Source: Dendrolimus kikuchii
Lineage: Eukaryota > Arthropoda > Insecta > Lepidoptera > Lasiocampidae
Length of the DNA: 64,000 nucleotides
Direction of reading: 5' to 3'
Assembly (NCBI GenBank): GCA_019925095.2
Contig: JAHHIN020000030.1
Location: 1,640,501-1,704,500 of the forward strand
Shown here: positions 25,101-34,622 of the stretch, in pieces
Numbering within the stretch: position 1 is the first letter of the stretch
How the letters are laid out: the number at the start of each line of letters is the position of its first letter
The notes under the pieces: model-generated
What the model saw: only the letters and a program-made list of their open reading frames with translations
Database searches by the model: none
Told to the model about the DNA's origin: nothing
Translations under genes and position numbers: made by a program

Positions 25101-25391
25101 TCAATAATTGCGTTGTAAGCTAGGCGCAATGGTGTTGTAATACGGTTTTACATTTAAGGTTTTCGCGGTTCTAAAAGAATAGTTAAAAGTGGCGGCGGAT
25201 TCGCGGTAAAATGGCAACGCCACAAAATAGCGCCCAACACAATTAGGGGGAAGGTTGTTGTATATAAAAGTTTTTTGATTTCGAGACCGGTGGGACAAAA
25301 TCGGAGTATAACTTATTCCCTCGCGTTGCCAGAATTTCCGAGGCGGTTGACGTAAAGACCGGTTTCTCTGTAACCGAGCAAAGTGAAACAT
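25101..25391 (-). pseudogene. Frameshifted start of BEL/Pao reverse transcriptase region
   Basis: This minus-strand frame carries PRKFWQREGI and GRYFVALPF, matching the conserved linker before the BEL/Pao RT (typically ...FWExE... then GRYxVxLPF). It overlaps the end of the gag-protease frame, so a small indel near 25300-25390 separates the two. After about 25101 no RT catalytic motif can be found, and the rest of RT and RNase H is deleted. Confidence 0.55.
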
Positions 25392-27456
25392 GTACTGAAG
25401 AACTGTTTAGAGAAGCGATATTGCTCCTAGTATGACACGGGTCATGCTGAGCGGCAGCGACGGGAGCGTTTCCAATGATGATGTAGCCAAAAATAGTTTC
25501 AAACGCTGTAGGTGTACCAGGTGAACCCGAGAAGCGGCCTGACAGTAAGATGTCAGCAAACAAAGATGCCCCAATGAGAAGGTCTATTTCCGCAGGCGAT
25601 GAAAAGTTGTCATCGGCCAGCGGTAGACCGTCGATGTACGAAAGATGCGAAGTATCGACTTCAACAGAAGGGAGGTTGTCTGTAATGCGGTCAATTATAA
25701 GTGCGTCCAGTGAAATAAATTTATTATTTAATCGCGAAAATAATGTCGTAGAAGTTTGCCCTATAATTCGATTTTTCGTAGACCCGATACCCTTCACGAC
25801 ATCGTTATATAGATTATTATAAATTAAATTTAGTTTATTGCAACATTTTGCGGTTATAAAGTTGCTTTGAGACGCGGAATCTACTAACGCACGTAATGTG
25901 TGCCGCTTATTATTGGAGTCGGTCGCGTATACTTGAACCGTGCCGAGTAAACAAGTTGTATTATTTTGTGTTATAGATATTGGATGCGTATTGCATAGCG
26001 ATACATTTTGTTGCGTGGACAAACAAGCGCGGTTCTCATCCACTCGTATAGAGGGGTGAGGGAGGCACGCGGTAGCGGTAAGATGCGGCGGCGGAGCTGT
26101 AGCAGCATGCGCAAATGGTGGATGCGCCGGCGCGTGAGCGCGCAATGGCGAAGTGGCAACAGCGCGGGCGCTCTTCGGCGAGCGATCTCGGTGGCGCGGG
26201 CGGTCATCTTGAGGCGACGGTGACGACGGAGATTTACGGCACAACATTGAATGATGTCTACACTCGCAATGTCGACATTTAAATTTGGAGTTACAGAGAT
26301 TATTGTTGTGGCTTACGCTCAAACAATTCGTACAACCTCTTGAATTTTTTATAAAATTAAATCTTTCATCAATAGAAAGCTTTTCAAACGCGGGACAACG
26401 ATATAAATTGTAATGATTTGATTGTTTACAAAGTGGGCAATGCGTCGTATATGACGTTACAAAAGAATGCGTCGTTTTTGAAATATTGGTTTTATATGTG
26501 TCACTACTACGGGACTGAGTAGATGGCATCGTGCGTTCCAATACCTTACTTTGTTCGCGGATAAATTTAATAAGGTCATTGTAGGTAGGCATGGATTCTC
26601 CCCTATTATGCATTTCAAAAGATCTTGCGGTATTTAAATCAATTTTCTTCAACGCTAATTGCAAAATAATAAAGTCAGATAAGTCATTTAATTTTAAAGA
26701 TTTTAAACTCGATACTGCGGTACAAAATTGATCAAGAAACATGTCAAGATTTTTACTAGAGGCGGTGTTAAAACTTTTAAATTCAAACATTTGATCCAAG
26801 TATGCGGCGGCCAAACTGCGCTTATCATCATATTTGTCGACCAATGTTTGCCATATCATGTTGTAGTTGTCGCCGTTTGGTACGATTCCGGTACAAACTG
26901 AAAGTGCCCGGCCCGACAACTTATTTATCAAATATTGTACGCGTTCATGATCCGTGAGATCGGGATTTTCATGTATTGTCCTTTTAAAGGACTCGTAAAA
27001 TATTGGCCATTTAATAGGGTTGCCATCAAACCCCATAAGCTCGAGTTCGGGTAAACGTATTGACTTACGTTGAGAATTAGTGTTTGAAATCATGGTTTCT
27101 GGTTGTTTTGAAATTGAATGAAACTTATCATGGATAAATTTACAGCGGCAGTACATATCTTCAAACGAATTAAGACTTTGGTAATTGACCTTATATTTAG
27201 GATCCAAGGTCAACTCCACGACATTTAATTGATCTACTATGTCATTAAAATCTGAATGTAGGCGTTCGATAGACATCATTCCATATAGAAATAATTCTCT
27301 CTCGGAATCATCATCTACGACATTTAACGAGCGGTTATAAAGATCTTGCATGCGAGAAAATATGACGTCACGTCTTGCAGTTAACGTCAATCGCTGAATT
27401 TGAAATTTATCAAGGGATTGCGCATCTTCGAATACTTCTTTTCGCTTAGACGTCAT
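25243..27456 (-). CDS. BEL/Pao Gag-protease, open frame of 737 codons
   Basis: An ATG at 27454-27456 starts an uninterrupted frame. Residues near 130-160 carry LPELELMGFDGNPIKWPIF, the hallmark of the DUF1759 Gag-like region. Around 340-400 there are paired Cys/His knuckles (CPLCKQSNHYNLYRC, CTNCLSVSHNNNLC, CRHCECRHHSMLC). These are followed by a Pro/Ala/His-rich linker and a retropepsin segment, ALVDSASQSNFI. The normal continuation into RT is lost by frameshift and deletion, so this is the N-terminal half of a BEL/Pao polyprotein. It lies antisense inside a gypsy element and has no recognisable LTR of its own on the 27457-27754 side. A long intact frame in a deleted element is unusual. Confidence 0.75.
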   Translation of the reverse strand: MTSKRKEVFEDAQSLDKFQIQRLTLTARRDVIFSRMQDLYNRSLNVVDDDSERELFLYGMMSIERLHSDFNDIVDQLNVVELTLDPKYKVNYQSLNSFEDMYCRCKFIHDKFHSISKQPETMISNTNSQRKSIRLPELELMGFDGNPIKWPIFYESFKRTIHENPDLTDHERVQYLINKLSGRALSVCTGIVPNGDNYNMIWQTLVDKYDDKRSLAAAYLDQMFEFKSFNTASSKNLDMFLDQFCTAVSSLKSLKLNDLSDFIILQLALKKIDLNTARSFEMHNRGESMPTYNDLIKFIREQSKVLERTMPSTQSRSSDTYKTNISKTTHSFVTSYTTHCPLCKQSNHYNLYRCPAFEKLSIDERFNFIKNSRGCTNCLSVSHNNNLCNSKFKCRHCECRHHSMLCRKSPSSPSPQDDRPRHRDRSPKSARAVATSPLRAHAPAHPPFAHAATAPPPHLTATACLPHPSIRVDENRACLSTQQNVSLCNTHPISITQNNTTCLLGTVQVYATDSNNKRHTLRALVDSASQSNFITAKCCNKLNLIYNNLYNDVVKGIGSTKNRIIGQTSTTLFSRLNNKFISLDALIIDRITDNLPSVEVDTSHLSYIDGLPLADDNFSSPAEIDLLIGASLFADILLSGRFSGSPGTPTAFETIFGYIIIGNAPVAAAQHDPCHTRSNIASLNSSSVHVSLCSVTEKPVFTSTASEILATRGNKLYSDFVPPVSKSKNFYIQQPSP

Positions 27457-27754
27457 TTTGCTTATTTCAATTTAAAAGATTAGAAACTTTAAGAAAAGCC
27501 TAAGTTAATGCCTGCAACACGAGTATGCGAAACAAGAGCGGTGCGCGGACGGTCAAATGACCGAATGAATGAACGATACGTTAATTTAAAATATCACTGT
27601 TTAAATATAAAATGAACGTAATTTAAAAAACGTACTTATTTAAAGCAATCAAGGGAAGCGGAATACGAAATATGTATGTTTAATGCGAATAAAGAGGTTG
27701 ATAAAGGTGATAAGTATACGTAAAATATTACGTGACGAAAGAAAGAGGTAGAAA

Positions 27755-30700
27755 ATGAGGTTCAAAGAGGAACCAAAGGGGATGATTACGGTTCGAAAGG
27801 AACCAATAATGTCTATCGGAAAGATCGCGGAGTTTAATATTGCTACGGACAACTGGAGGTTATATGTCGAACGACTTGAACAATACTTTATAGTAAACAA
27901 AATAACCAATGATTTAAAAGTGCCAACGTTAATAACAGTTATGGGTGCAGATAGCTACGAATTGCTTGTGAACTTGTGTACGCCTACAAAACCAAATGCA
28001 AAAACGTTTGAGGAAATAACGGAAATCATGTCGCGTCACCTTCAACCGACACCTAATGAGCTGGCGGAACGCTACAAATTTAGGTGTAGAAAACAAATAC
28101 AAGGAGAAAGTATATCGGAATACGTGGCTGTACTCAAAAAGATGTCAAAAACTTGCGAGTTTGGAGCTTCTCTAGAGGAAAATTTACGAGATCAACTAGT
28201 GTGCGGAATCAGTAATGATACAATTCGACAACGGTTATTTGCGGAGTCTAAGCTAGATTTTACGAAGGCATACAACCTGGGAGTCAGTATAGAAGCAGCA
28301 GAGAAAGACTCGGCGGCAGTAGAACAACAATTAAGATCAGGCACAGATAGTAAGGGGGTGGAATGCCAAGCCATGTCAACGGGGTATAGGAGTTCAATAG
28401 TGGAACGCAGGAACGGGCGGTCGCGAGCAGACGGCGAGCGCGGCATAGGACCGCGGCGCGAGGCAGGGCGGACTGCACAGGGCGCGCGAGCTCCGCGGCC
28501 TGCGCCAGCATCGGGCCGTCGGCTGGCTGAGCGGGGCCAGCCACAGCGGCAGTGCAGGGTGTGCGGGGCTGCACACGACGAAAGCACCTGTCGGTACGCG
28601 CGATATGTGTGTCGTGTGTGCAATCAGGCAGGCCACCTACGACGAATGTGTCCTCGACTAATTAAACATCATGGAGTGGAAATAAACAACCATAGTGACC
28701 AGGAGAGTGATCAGAGCGATGAGGTAACTGTTATAGAAATAAATCAAGTGTGTTTAGCGGACTGCAAGCCTATGTATATGTCCTTAGAAGTCCATGGTAA
28801 ATTATTAAAATTCGAAGTCGACACAGGTAGTGTCATATCTTGCATTAACATAGATGTCTATAGACGGTTGTTTAGTGAAATTAACATACAAAAATGTAAT
28901 ATTGTTCTTAGGTACTATACAGGAGAATCAGTAAGACCCGTTGGCGTCATACGACCATTAGTGAAATACAAAAATATATCCCAACATTTAGACCTGTATG
29001 TTATTGAGAAGGGAAAAACTGTTTTGCTTGGACGACAATGGTTAGCCTCCCTAAATATCGATTTACCAGACTTAAGAATAAATTGTGTCAATATGTCCAG
29101 TGATTCAAAGTTTAATGTAACCGAATTCAGTTCCAGATATGCTGAGGTGTTCGCTGACGGCTTGGGTCGGTTCACGGGTGGCAAGGTGAGCATCAGCGTG
29201 CGCGAGGGGGCGCGGCCCGTGTTCCTGCGCGCCCGGCCGCTGGCGTACGCGCTGCGCGAGCCAGTCGAGCGTGCGCTGGAGCAGCTCGTGCAGGACGGCA
29301 TCCTCACCCCCGTCGAGCGTTCGGATTGGGCCACACCGATTGTGCCGGTTGTAAAAAAAGATGGTAACATACGGATTTGTGCCGATTACAAATTAACTTT
29401 AAATAAAGTCATAGAAATCGACCGATATCCACTACCTAAGTTTGAGGATTTAATAACACGTCTGAATGGTGGGGAGCATTTTACGAAAATTGATTTTTCC
29501 CAGGCCTATGCGCAATTTGAGTTGGACGATTCAAATAAATACACAGTAATCAACACTCATAAAGGCTTGTTTAGGTATAACAGGTTAGTTTACGGTTTGG
29601 CTTCGAGTCCTGCTATATTCCAACGACATTTGGAACAGATATTTGCAGACTTACCTAACGTCGGAATATTTTTGGATGACGTCATAATAACGGGGCCTAC
29701 GACTAAGGCCCATATAGATACCTTACATAAAGTCTTTAGCCGTTTGCAACAGTATGGTCTCAAAGTAAAACGCGACAAATGTTCATTCTTCGCGAAACAG
29801 GTGGTTTACTTGGGTCACGTTATTAGTAAGCGGGGCGTCCACACGTGTCCAGATAAGGTTGAAGCCATACTGAAAACTCCAGAACCGAAAAATGTGTCGG
29901 AGTTGAGAGCTTTCTTAGGCTTAATTAATTATTATAACAGATTTATGCAAAACAGTAGTACTGTATTAGCTCCTTTGTACAATTTGTTAAAATCGAAAAT
30001 AAAATATAGGTGGAGTATAGAGTGTAAAAACGCCTTTACAAAAATAAAGGAGCGATTAGCTAGCAGTGAGGTGTTGGTGCACTACTCGCCGGATCTTCCG
30101 CTGATAGTGACGACGGACGCGAGTGCAGTGGGCGTGGGCGCCGTGCTGGCGCACCACACGCCGGATGGCGAGCGGCCCGTCGCGTACGCTTCGCGCGCCC
30201 TCACGCCGGCCGAGAGGGCCTATTCACAGATAGACCGGGAGGCACTCGCGATCGTATACGCGGTCAGGAAGTACCACCAATACCTCTACGGGCGCGAATT
30301 TATTTTGAGAACGGACCACAAGCCGTTAACGTATATATTTGGAAATAAAGTCGGTATACCTGTTATGGCGGCGTCACGGTTACAACGGTGGGCTATTTTA
30401 CTTTCGGGTTATAATTACAAGATAGAATACGTGACCTCCAAAGGTAATTGTGCGGATGCGCTTTCCCGCTTGCCGCACAAAACAGGACTGAGTCCAAAAA
30501 TAAACGAAAACACTTATGTTAATTTCGTTGAAAACTTTTTACCAATAAATAGTCATAATGTAAAAGCAGCTACAAGTAAGGACACTATACTAAGTAGAGT
30601 AATGACATATACTCATTCAGGGTGGCCAGGGTTATGCCCTAACGATGAAATTAAGCCATTTTTCAGTCGTCGTCGCGAACTGTACATAGAATGCGGTTGC

Positions 30701-31933
30701 CTTATGTGGGGGTATAGAATGGTTATTCCTGCACAATTGCAGCCCACTATTCTTAAACAATTACATAGCAGCCATATGGGTATAGGGAAAACGAAGGGTT
30801 TAGCCAGGAGTTATGTTTGGTGGCCTAATATAGATGGCGACATAGAATCGATGTGCAAACAATGCGTCACTTGCGCCGCCGAGGCAGATGCGCCGCCAAG
30901 GGCGCCGCCACAACCTTGGCCATACACCGCGCAACCCTGGACAAGAGTGCACGTCGATTTTTTGGGGCCATTCAAAGGAAAAACGTTTTTTGTTTTGATC
31001 GACTCGAGCTCCAAGTGGATAGAGATCTATGAGATGAATCGGACGACGGCGAGTAGCGTTATAAAGGTGTTAAGAGAAATTTTTGCACGTTTTGGCTTAC
31101 CTATTGAACTTGTATCGGATCAAGGTCCCCCATTCACTAGTTTTGAGTTCAGTGAATTTTTAAAACGTAATGGAATACGGCAGCTTTTCTCACCGGCTTA
31201 TCATCCAGCGTCTAATGGCGCCGCAGAGAATGCAGTCAAATTATGTAAAAGGGCGATTAAAAAGGCTTATAGGGACAAGGTTGATGTAGATGCCGCGTTA
31301 CAAACTTTTTTACTTGCCTACCGCAATTCTATACATGGCACCACGGGTGAGACGCCCGCGATGTTGCTCCAAAGACGAGCTCTGCGCAACCGATTGGATT
31401 TGTTAAGAAATCAACACACATTAGAAAACAATGTATTTGATAGACAGCGCCGTCAATCGGGGTATACAGATAGAACACCTAGAACCTTAGACATTGGTGA
31501 TACTGTGTGGGCTAGAAATTATGGTTCACCTGATAAATGGGTAGAAGGCACGGTTAGGAAAGCAGAAGGATCCCGTAGATATATAATAGATAGTGGTGAC
31601 GGTCGGTTTCTTAAAAGACATGTAGATCAGGTACGGCGCAGGTCATTATTATCAAATGTTACTAGTCCAAATAAAAGTCCAAAAAAAAAGTCTATGAATA
31701 ACGATAATAATGGGGTTGAGGGTGTCGTTCCTCAAGCTGATGATCACAATACCGATGATATTTCGAAAGAATTACCATTGGAGGAGGATGGTGGGATTAA
31801 TAGTAATGAAAACGTTGCGAATCCTGGGTGTAGCACTTTACCTCCAACGACTGATGTTGCGAAGTCGGTTTCACCCCGTAGCCATTACCCAAGCCGTCAA
31901 CGCAAACCCGTAGTAAGATTTGCAGTAGAGTAA
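27755..31933 (+). CDS. Ty3/gypsy Gag-Pol polyprotein, intact (1392 codons)
   Basis: A single ATG-to-TAA frame. Residues 1-265 are Gag-like. Cys knuckles start at 267 (CRVCGAAHDESTC, then CRVCNQAGHLRRMC). The protease active site is DTGS at 356. Reverse transcriptase follows, with LPKFEDL, IDFSQAYAQ and the catalytic FLDD at 639-642 (a variant of the usual Y-x-DD). RNase H has TTDAS with Asp788. Integrase has an H-x3-H...C-x2-C zinc module from His1004 and a DD35E triad that I place at Asp1068, Asp1122 and Glu1158. A Lys/Arg-rich tail follows. Gag and Pol share one frame, so no frameshift is needed. All catalytic residues are present, so the ORF could be functional. Confidence 0.92.
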   Translation: MRFKEEPKGMITVRKEPIMSIGKIAEFNIATDNWRLYVERLEQYFIVNKITNDLKVPTLITVMGADSYELLVNLCTPTKPNAKTFEEITEIMSRHLQPTPNELAERYKFRCRKQIQGESISEYVAVLKKMSKTCEFGASLEENLRDQLVCGISNDTIRQRLFAESKLDFTKAYNLGVSIEAAEKDSAAVEQQLRSGTDSKGVECQAMSTGYRSSIVERRNGRSRADGERGIGPRREAGRTAQGARAPRPAPASGRRLAERGQPQRQCRVCGAAHDESTCRYARYVCRVCNQAGHLRRMCPRLIKHHGVEINNHSDQESDQSDEVTVIEINQVCLADCKPMYMSLEVHGKLLKFEVDTGSVISCINIDVYRRLFSEINIQKCNIVLRYYTGESVRPVGVIRPLVKYKNISQHLDLYVIEKGKTVLLGRQWLASLNIDLPDLRINCVNMSSDSKFNVTEFSSRYAEVFADGLGRFTGGKVSISVREGARPVFLRARPLAYALREPVERALEQLVQDGILTPVERSDWATPIVPVVKKDGNIRICADYKLTLNKVIEIDRYPLPKFEDLITRLNGGEHFTKIDFSQAYAQFELDDSNKYTVINTHKGLFRYNRLVYGLASSPAIFQRHLEQIFADLPNVGIFLDDVIITGPTTKAHIDTLHKVFSRLQQYGLKVKRDKCSFFAKQVVYLGHVISKRGVHTCPDKVEAILKTPEPKNVSELRAFLGLINYYNRFMQNSSTVLAPLYNLLKSKIKYRWSIECKNAFTKIKERLASSEVLVHYSPDLPLIVTTDASAVGVGAVLAHHTPDGERPVAYASRALTPAERAYSQIDREALAIVYAVRKYHQYLYGREFILRTDHKPLTYIFGNKVGIPVMAASRLQRWAILLSGYNYKIEYVTSKGNCADALSRLPHKTGLSPKINENTYVNFVENFLPINSHNVKAATSKDTILSRVMTYTHSGWPGLCPNDEIKPFFSRRRELYIECGCLMWGYRMVIPAQLQPTILKQLHSSHMGIGKTKGLARSYVWWPNIDGDIESMCKQCVTCAAEADAPPRAPPQPWPYTAQPWTRVHVDFLGPFKGKTFFVLIDSSSKWIEIYEMNRTTASSVIKVLREIFARFGLPIELVSDQGPPFTSFEFSEFLKRNGIRQLFSPAYHPASNGAAENAVKLCKRAIKKAYRDKVDVDAALQTFLLAYRNSIHGTTGETPAMLLQRRALRNRLDLLRNQHTLENNVFDRQRRQSGYTDRTPRTLDIGDTVWARNYGSPDKWVEGTVRKAEGSRRYIIDSGDGRFLKRHVDQVRRRSLLSNVTSPNKSPKKKSMNNDNNGVEGVVPQADDHNTDDISKELPLEEDGGINSNENVANPGCSTLPPTTDVAKSVSPRSHYPSRQRKPVVRFAVE

Positions 31934-31939
31934 GAATTC

Positions 31940-31949
31940 AGGAGGGAGG
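31940..31949 (+). other. Polypurine tract of the gypsy element
   Basis: AGGAGGGAGG lies directly before the 3' LTR, seven bases after the gag-pol stop. This is the expected plus-strand primer. Confidence 0.7.
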
Positions 31950-32056
31950 TGTAATGTATGAGTGTATTACATAAGAAATAATAATGTACTATATATGTAG
32001 GTAGTTCAGTAATAAAATCAGTCTGATCACGGAAAGTACTTGTGTGTGTTTTATTA
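31950..32056 (+). repeat. 3' LTR of the gypsy element, probably 3'-truncated
   Basis: Identical over 107 bp to 22984-23090. Beyond TTATTACC the two flanks differ. No TG...CA closure and no target duplication is visible here, which suggests loss of the U5 end. Confidence 0.7.
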
Positions 32057-32710
32057 CCCCGGCCTGCGCTATTAAAATGTGTCGGAACTATTTTAAAACG
32101 GGAAAGGATAAAGATAAGATGTTATTTAATCGGAAAACTTAACACTTTTCTCATGATTTCTTTGTAAAAACGTGAAATTTAATTTCTACATTTTCAAGGT
32201 TATCGAATTGATTGATGTTGATATATGAATAATTGAAAAAATCTATAGAAAACAGACATGTAATGTTTGTGTATGCGGTTTTCTTAAACTAGTTTATATT
32301 ACGTTTTAGACTTCCTACGGATCCAATTGTAGCATATTGTTGGACAAAGAGATGGATTTTGAAAGAAAATATTTTGAATAATTTTCGGAATTATTTTTGC
32401 ATTATGTTTTTTATATTTTCTTATCAACGGCACAGTTGTATTGAAATAAAGTACCTGAAATAATTATATATGATCGTGACCGATAAGATGTAAGTTGTAC
32501 GAAGGATAATTAGAAAATTTAAGAATACTTAACCATCATATAAAATTATTTCTAATCTAACCTTAGCGCTTTGGACAATATAAACTTTATAATGTAACCT
32601 TATGACGTTTGACATAGAATTGACAGAATGCGTGCTGCAAATATCGTTAAAGAGGATGTAAAAAAAACTGAATATCGTTTAAAGCAGATGCTTCGGTCGA
32701 AGTTATCTGT

Positions 32711-32905
32711 ACTAATATTATAAAGAGGTAATGTTTGTAAGTTTGTAACGTTGTAGGGGATAATCTCGGGATCTACTAAACCGATTTTAAAAATTCTTTT
32801 ACTGTTGGAAAGCTATGTTAACAGGGAATGTCATAGGCTATATAACATGACGCTTTATACCACGGGAACGGGACAGACCGCGGGTGAATCCGCTCCGGGC
32901 CGCTA
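32711..32905 (+). mobile_element. Helitron-like non-autonomous repeat
   Basis: It starts ACTAATATTATAAAGAGG and ends with a GC-rich hairpin-like stretch (GCGGGTGAATCCGC) followed by CGGGCCGCTAG. This is the layout of Helitron 3' ends (hairpin then CTAG). Close relatives are at 55.18 kb (+) and, more diverged, at 40.93, 41.28, 41.82, 45.5, 46.09 and 53.7 kb. Confidence 0.55.
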
Positions 32906-32911
32906 GTAATA

Positions 32912-34622
32912 TTATAGATAACTCTTTATTGTCATAATTAAGATATTAAATTTTGTCTATATTCTGTTAGCTGCATCTCCATTAATTCCTAATAAAGAAA
33001 TAATTTAATATATTAATATGATAAAAAACAAATTTTAGTTCATAAAATAATCAAACTAAACTAGTTTCAATAAAAACTTTTGGATATGAATATTTTTATT
33101 TTTATAATAGCCCTTTTCAAGTGGTTTAGTTGCTCTTAAGTCCCTGCATTAAACTATCCCGTGTACCTACCCCGTAGTTCCTACAACTGATATAAACTTT
33201 GGATTACACATAAAGCCTACTACCCAATATAAACCTATCGAATCGTTCCAAGTCTACTATTACAAATGATTTCACTGACTTTTAGCGCAGGATAATCTTT
33301 GGGTTATAAATAGTCATCTAATAACCTTCGTCAACATGATGTGTAACACAAAAATAATTTGCCATTATGAATAGTTTATTTAGAATTATTACATTAGTAT
33401 TGGTAATTAACAGACTTATAACTATGTACTAATAATCTGTACAAGCATTTTATTGCGAATTAAAATTACTACATGTGCTAAAATGTGTTATGAATTCATC
33501 TGTGCATGTATTTTTTTATGGTTCGTTCCAAGACAAGACATTTAAACTTTTCACTTACATAAAAAAATATTTAATTATAAAAAAATGGGGTAATATTTTT
33601 TCCTGATATCCCGAAAACGCAGAGTGAATTTAGCAACTCTTCGCGTTTTTGAAGCCGTTTTTCCCGGTGTTGTTTGTTAGCAATGCTCTCTCTAGACATG
33701 TTATAACTCAATGGCACTACAGTAATTTAAAATTTTACTTGGCACCCACTTCAAGATGTAAAAATATTTACTTTTTGGTTGTTAATTAGTTACTTTTAAA
33801 GTCTGCTTCTTTTTTCGCTACATTTTTATTTTATACTTTTAAATTACCTATATAGTATCTCTAATATTGTAGTTTCTGAAATGCGGAAATGATAGCTGGA
33901 TGAAGCAAAACTCATAACTCAATTTATATGTTCGTGCTGTTTGTTGTTAAGGAATTTCGTTGTACACCTTCTTAGACCTAATCAGCTGGATCAGCACATC
34001 ATCAGTTCGATGATAAGCGCAATGAGCTGAAAGCCCGACCATTTGGTGGCAATAAACTATAACTATGACAATGGCGTTCTGACCTGCCCAACCGACGCCA
34101 TTCAACGGAGTTCTTGTGAAAACTCGAAAAGCCACATTTGACTATACAGTTCAAATTTCTCACAAAAACACATGATTACTACTCAAAAACTATCAATATC
34201 CTACAACTATTGTTCATTTTAGAGTAATTTTACAAATTTTTAGAAAATAAAACTGCACAGTACAACGTCCCCTTCCAGTTCCCGCCAAAAACTCCTTAAC
34301 TAATAATAAAAAAAGACAACAGAATAGATTTTCTTTAATTGTAAGAACACAGACGCGAGTGTGAAGCGAAACAATGTCGATGACGTGTGAGTTATATCCT
34401 GCTTCGCAGTCCTGCAAGCCCCATCCACTGCATGTCTTGTATGGGCCCTTATAGTTTTCGCTAGGCCAAGATTAGGCAAACTATATTTGCTTATATCTAG
34501 CTTTAAAAACATATATTTTATTTAGACATTGACAACTGACAACTAGTTTTTTACGAATTGCGGAATTTCGGCGGGAAAAATAAAGTAAATAAAGTGTATA
34601 CAAGTTGTTTTTAAATTGAATA
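32912..34622. other. AT-rich spacer upstream of the RNase H2 subunit C gene
   Basis: No recognised coding sequence. Minus-strand open stretches at 33947-34135 and 34300-34512 lie head-to-head with the RNase H2 gene and could belong to a divergent gene. They match no family I can name and no splice chain was established. The roughly 110 nt before the ATG at 34623 would contain the promoter and 5' UTR. Confidence 0.4.

Larger units (their letters stand above)
22984..32056 (+). mobile_element. Composite gypsy LTR retrotransposon carrying an antisense BEL/Pao remnant
   Basis: Identical 107-bp direct repeats begin TGTAATGTATGAG and end GTTTTATTA (22984-23090 and 31950-32056). Between them lie a TGGCGACGAGGATGGG primer-site-like sequence (23126), a BEL/Pao remnant on the minus strand (23794-27456), an intact gypsy gag-pol ORF (27755-31933) and a polypurine tract AGGAGGGAGG at 31940-31949. 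Because the primer site sits 35 nt after the repeat, the true 5' LTR may extend to about 23125, with the 3' LTR truncated at 32056. No target duplication is visible, which agrees with a damaged 3' end. Repeat identity suggests recent insertion. Confidence 0.8.

Noticed and set aside
33947..34512. Possible divergent gene sharing a promoter with the RNase H2 gene
   Set aside because: The minus-strand ORFs are short, have no motif, and no splice chain could be supported.
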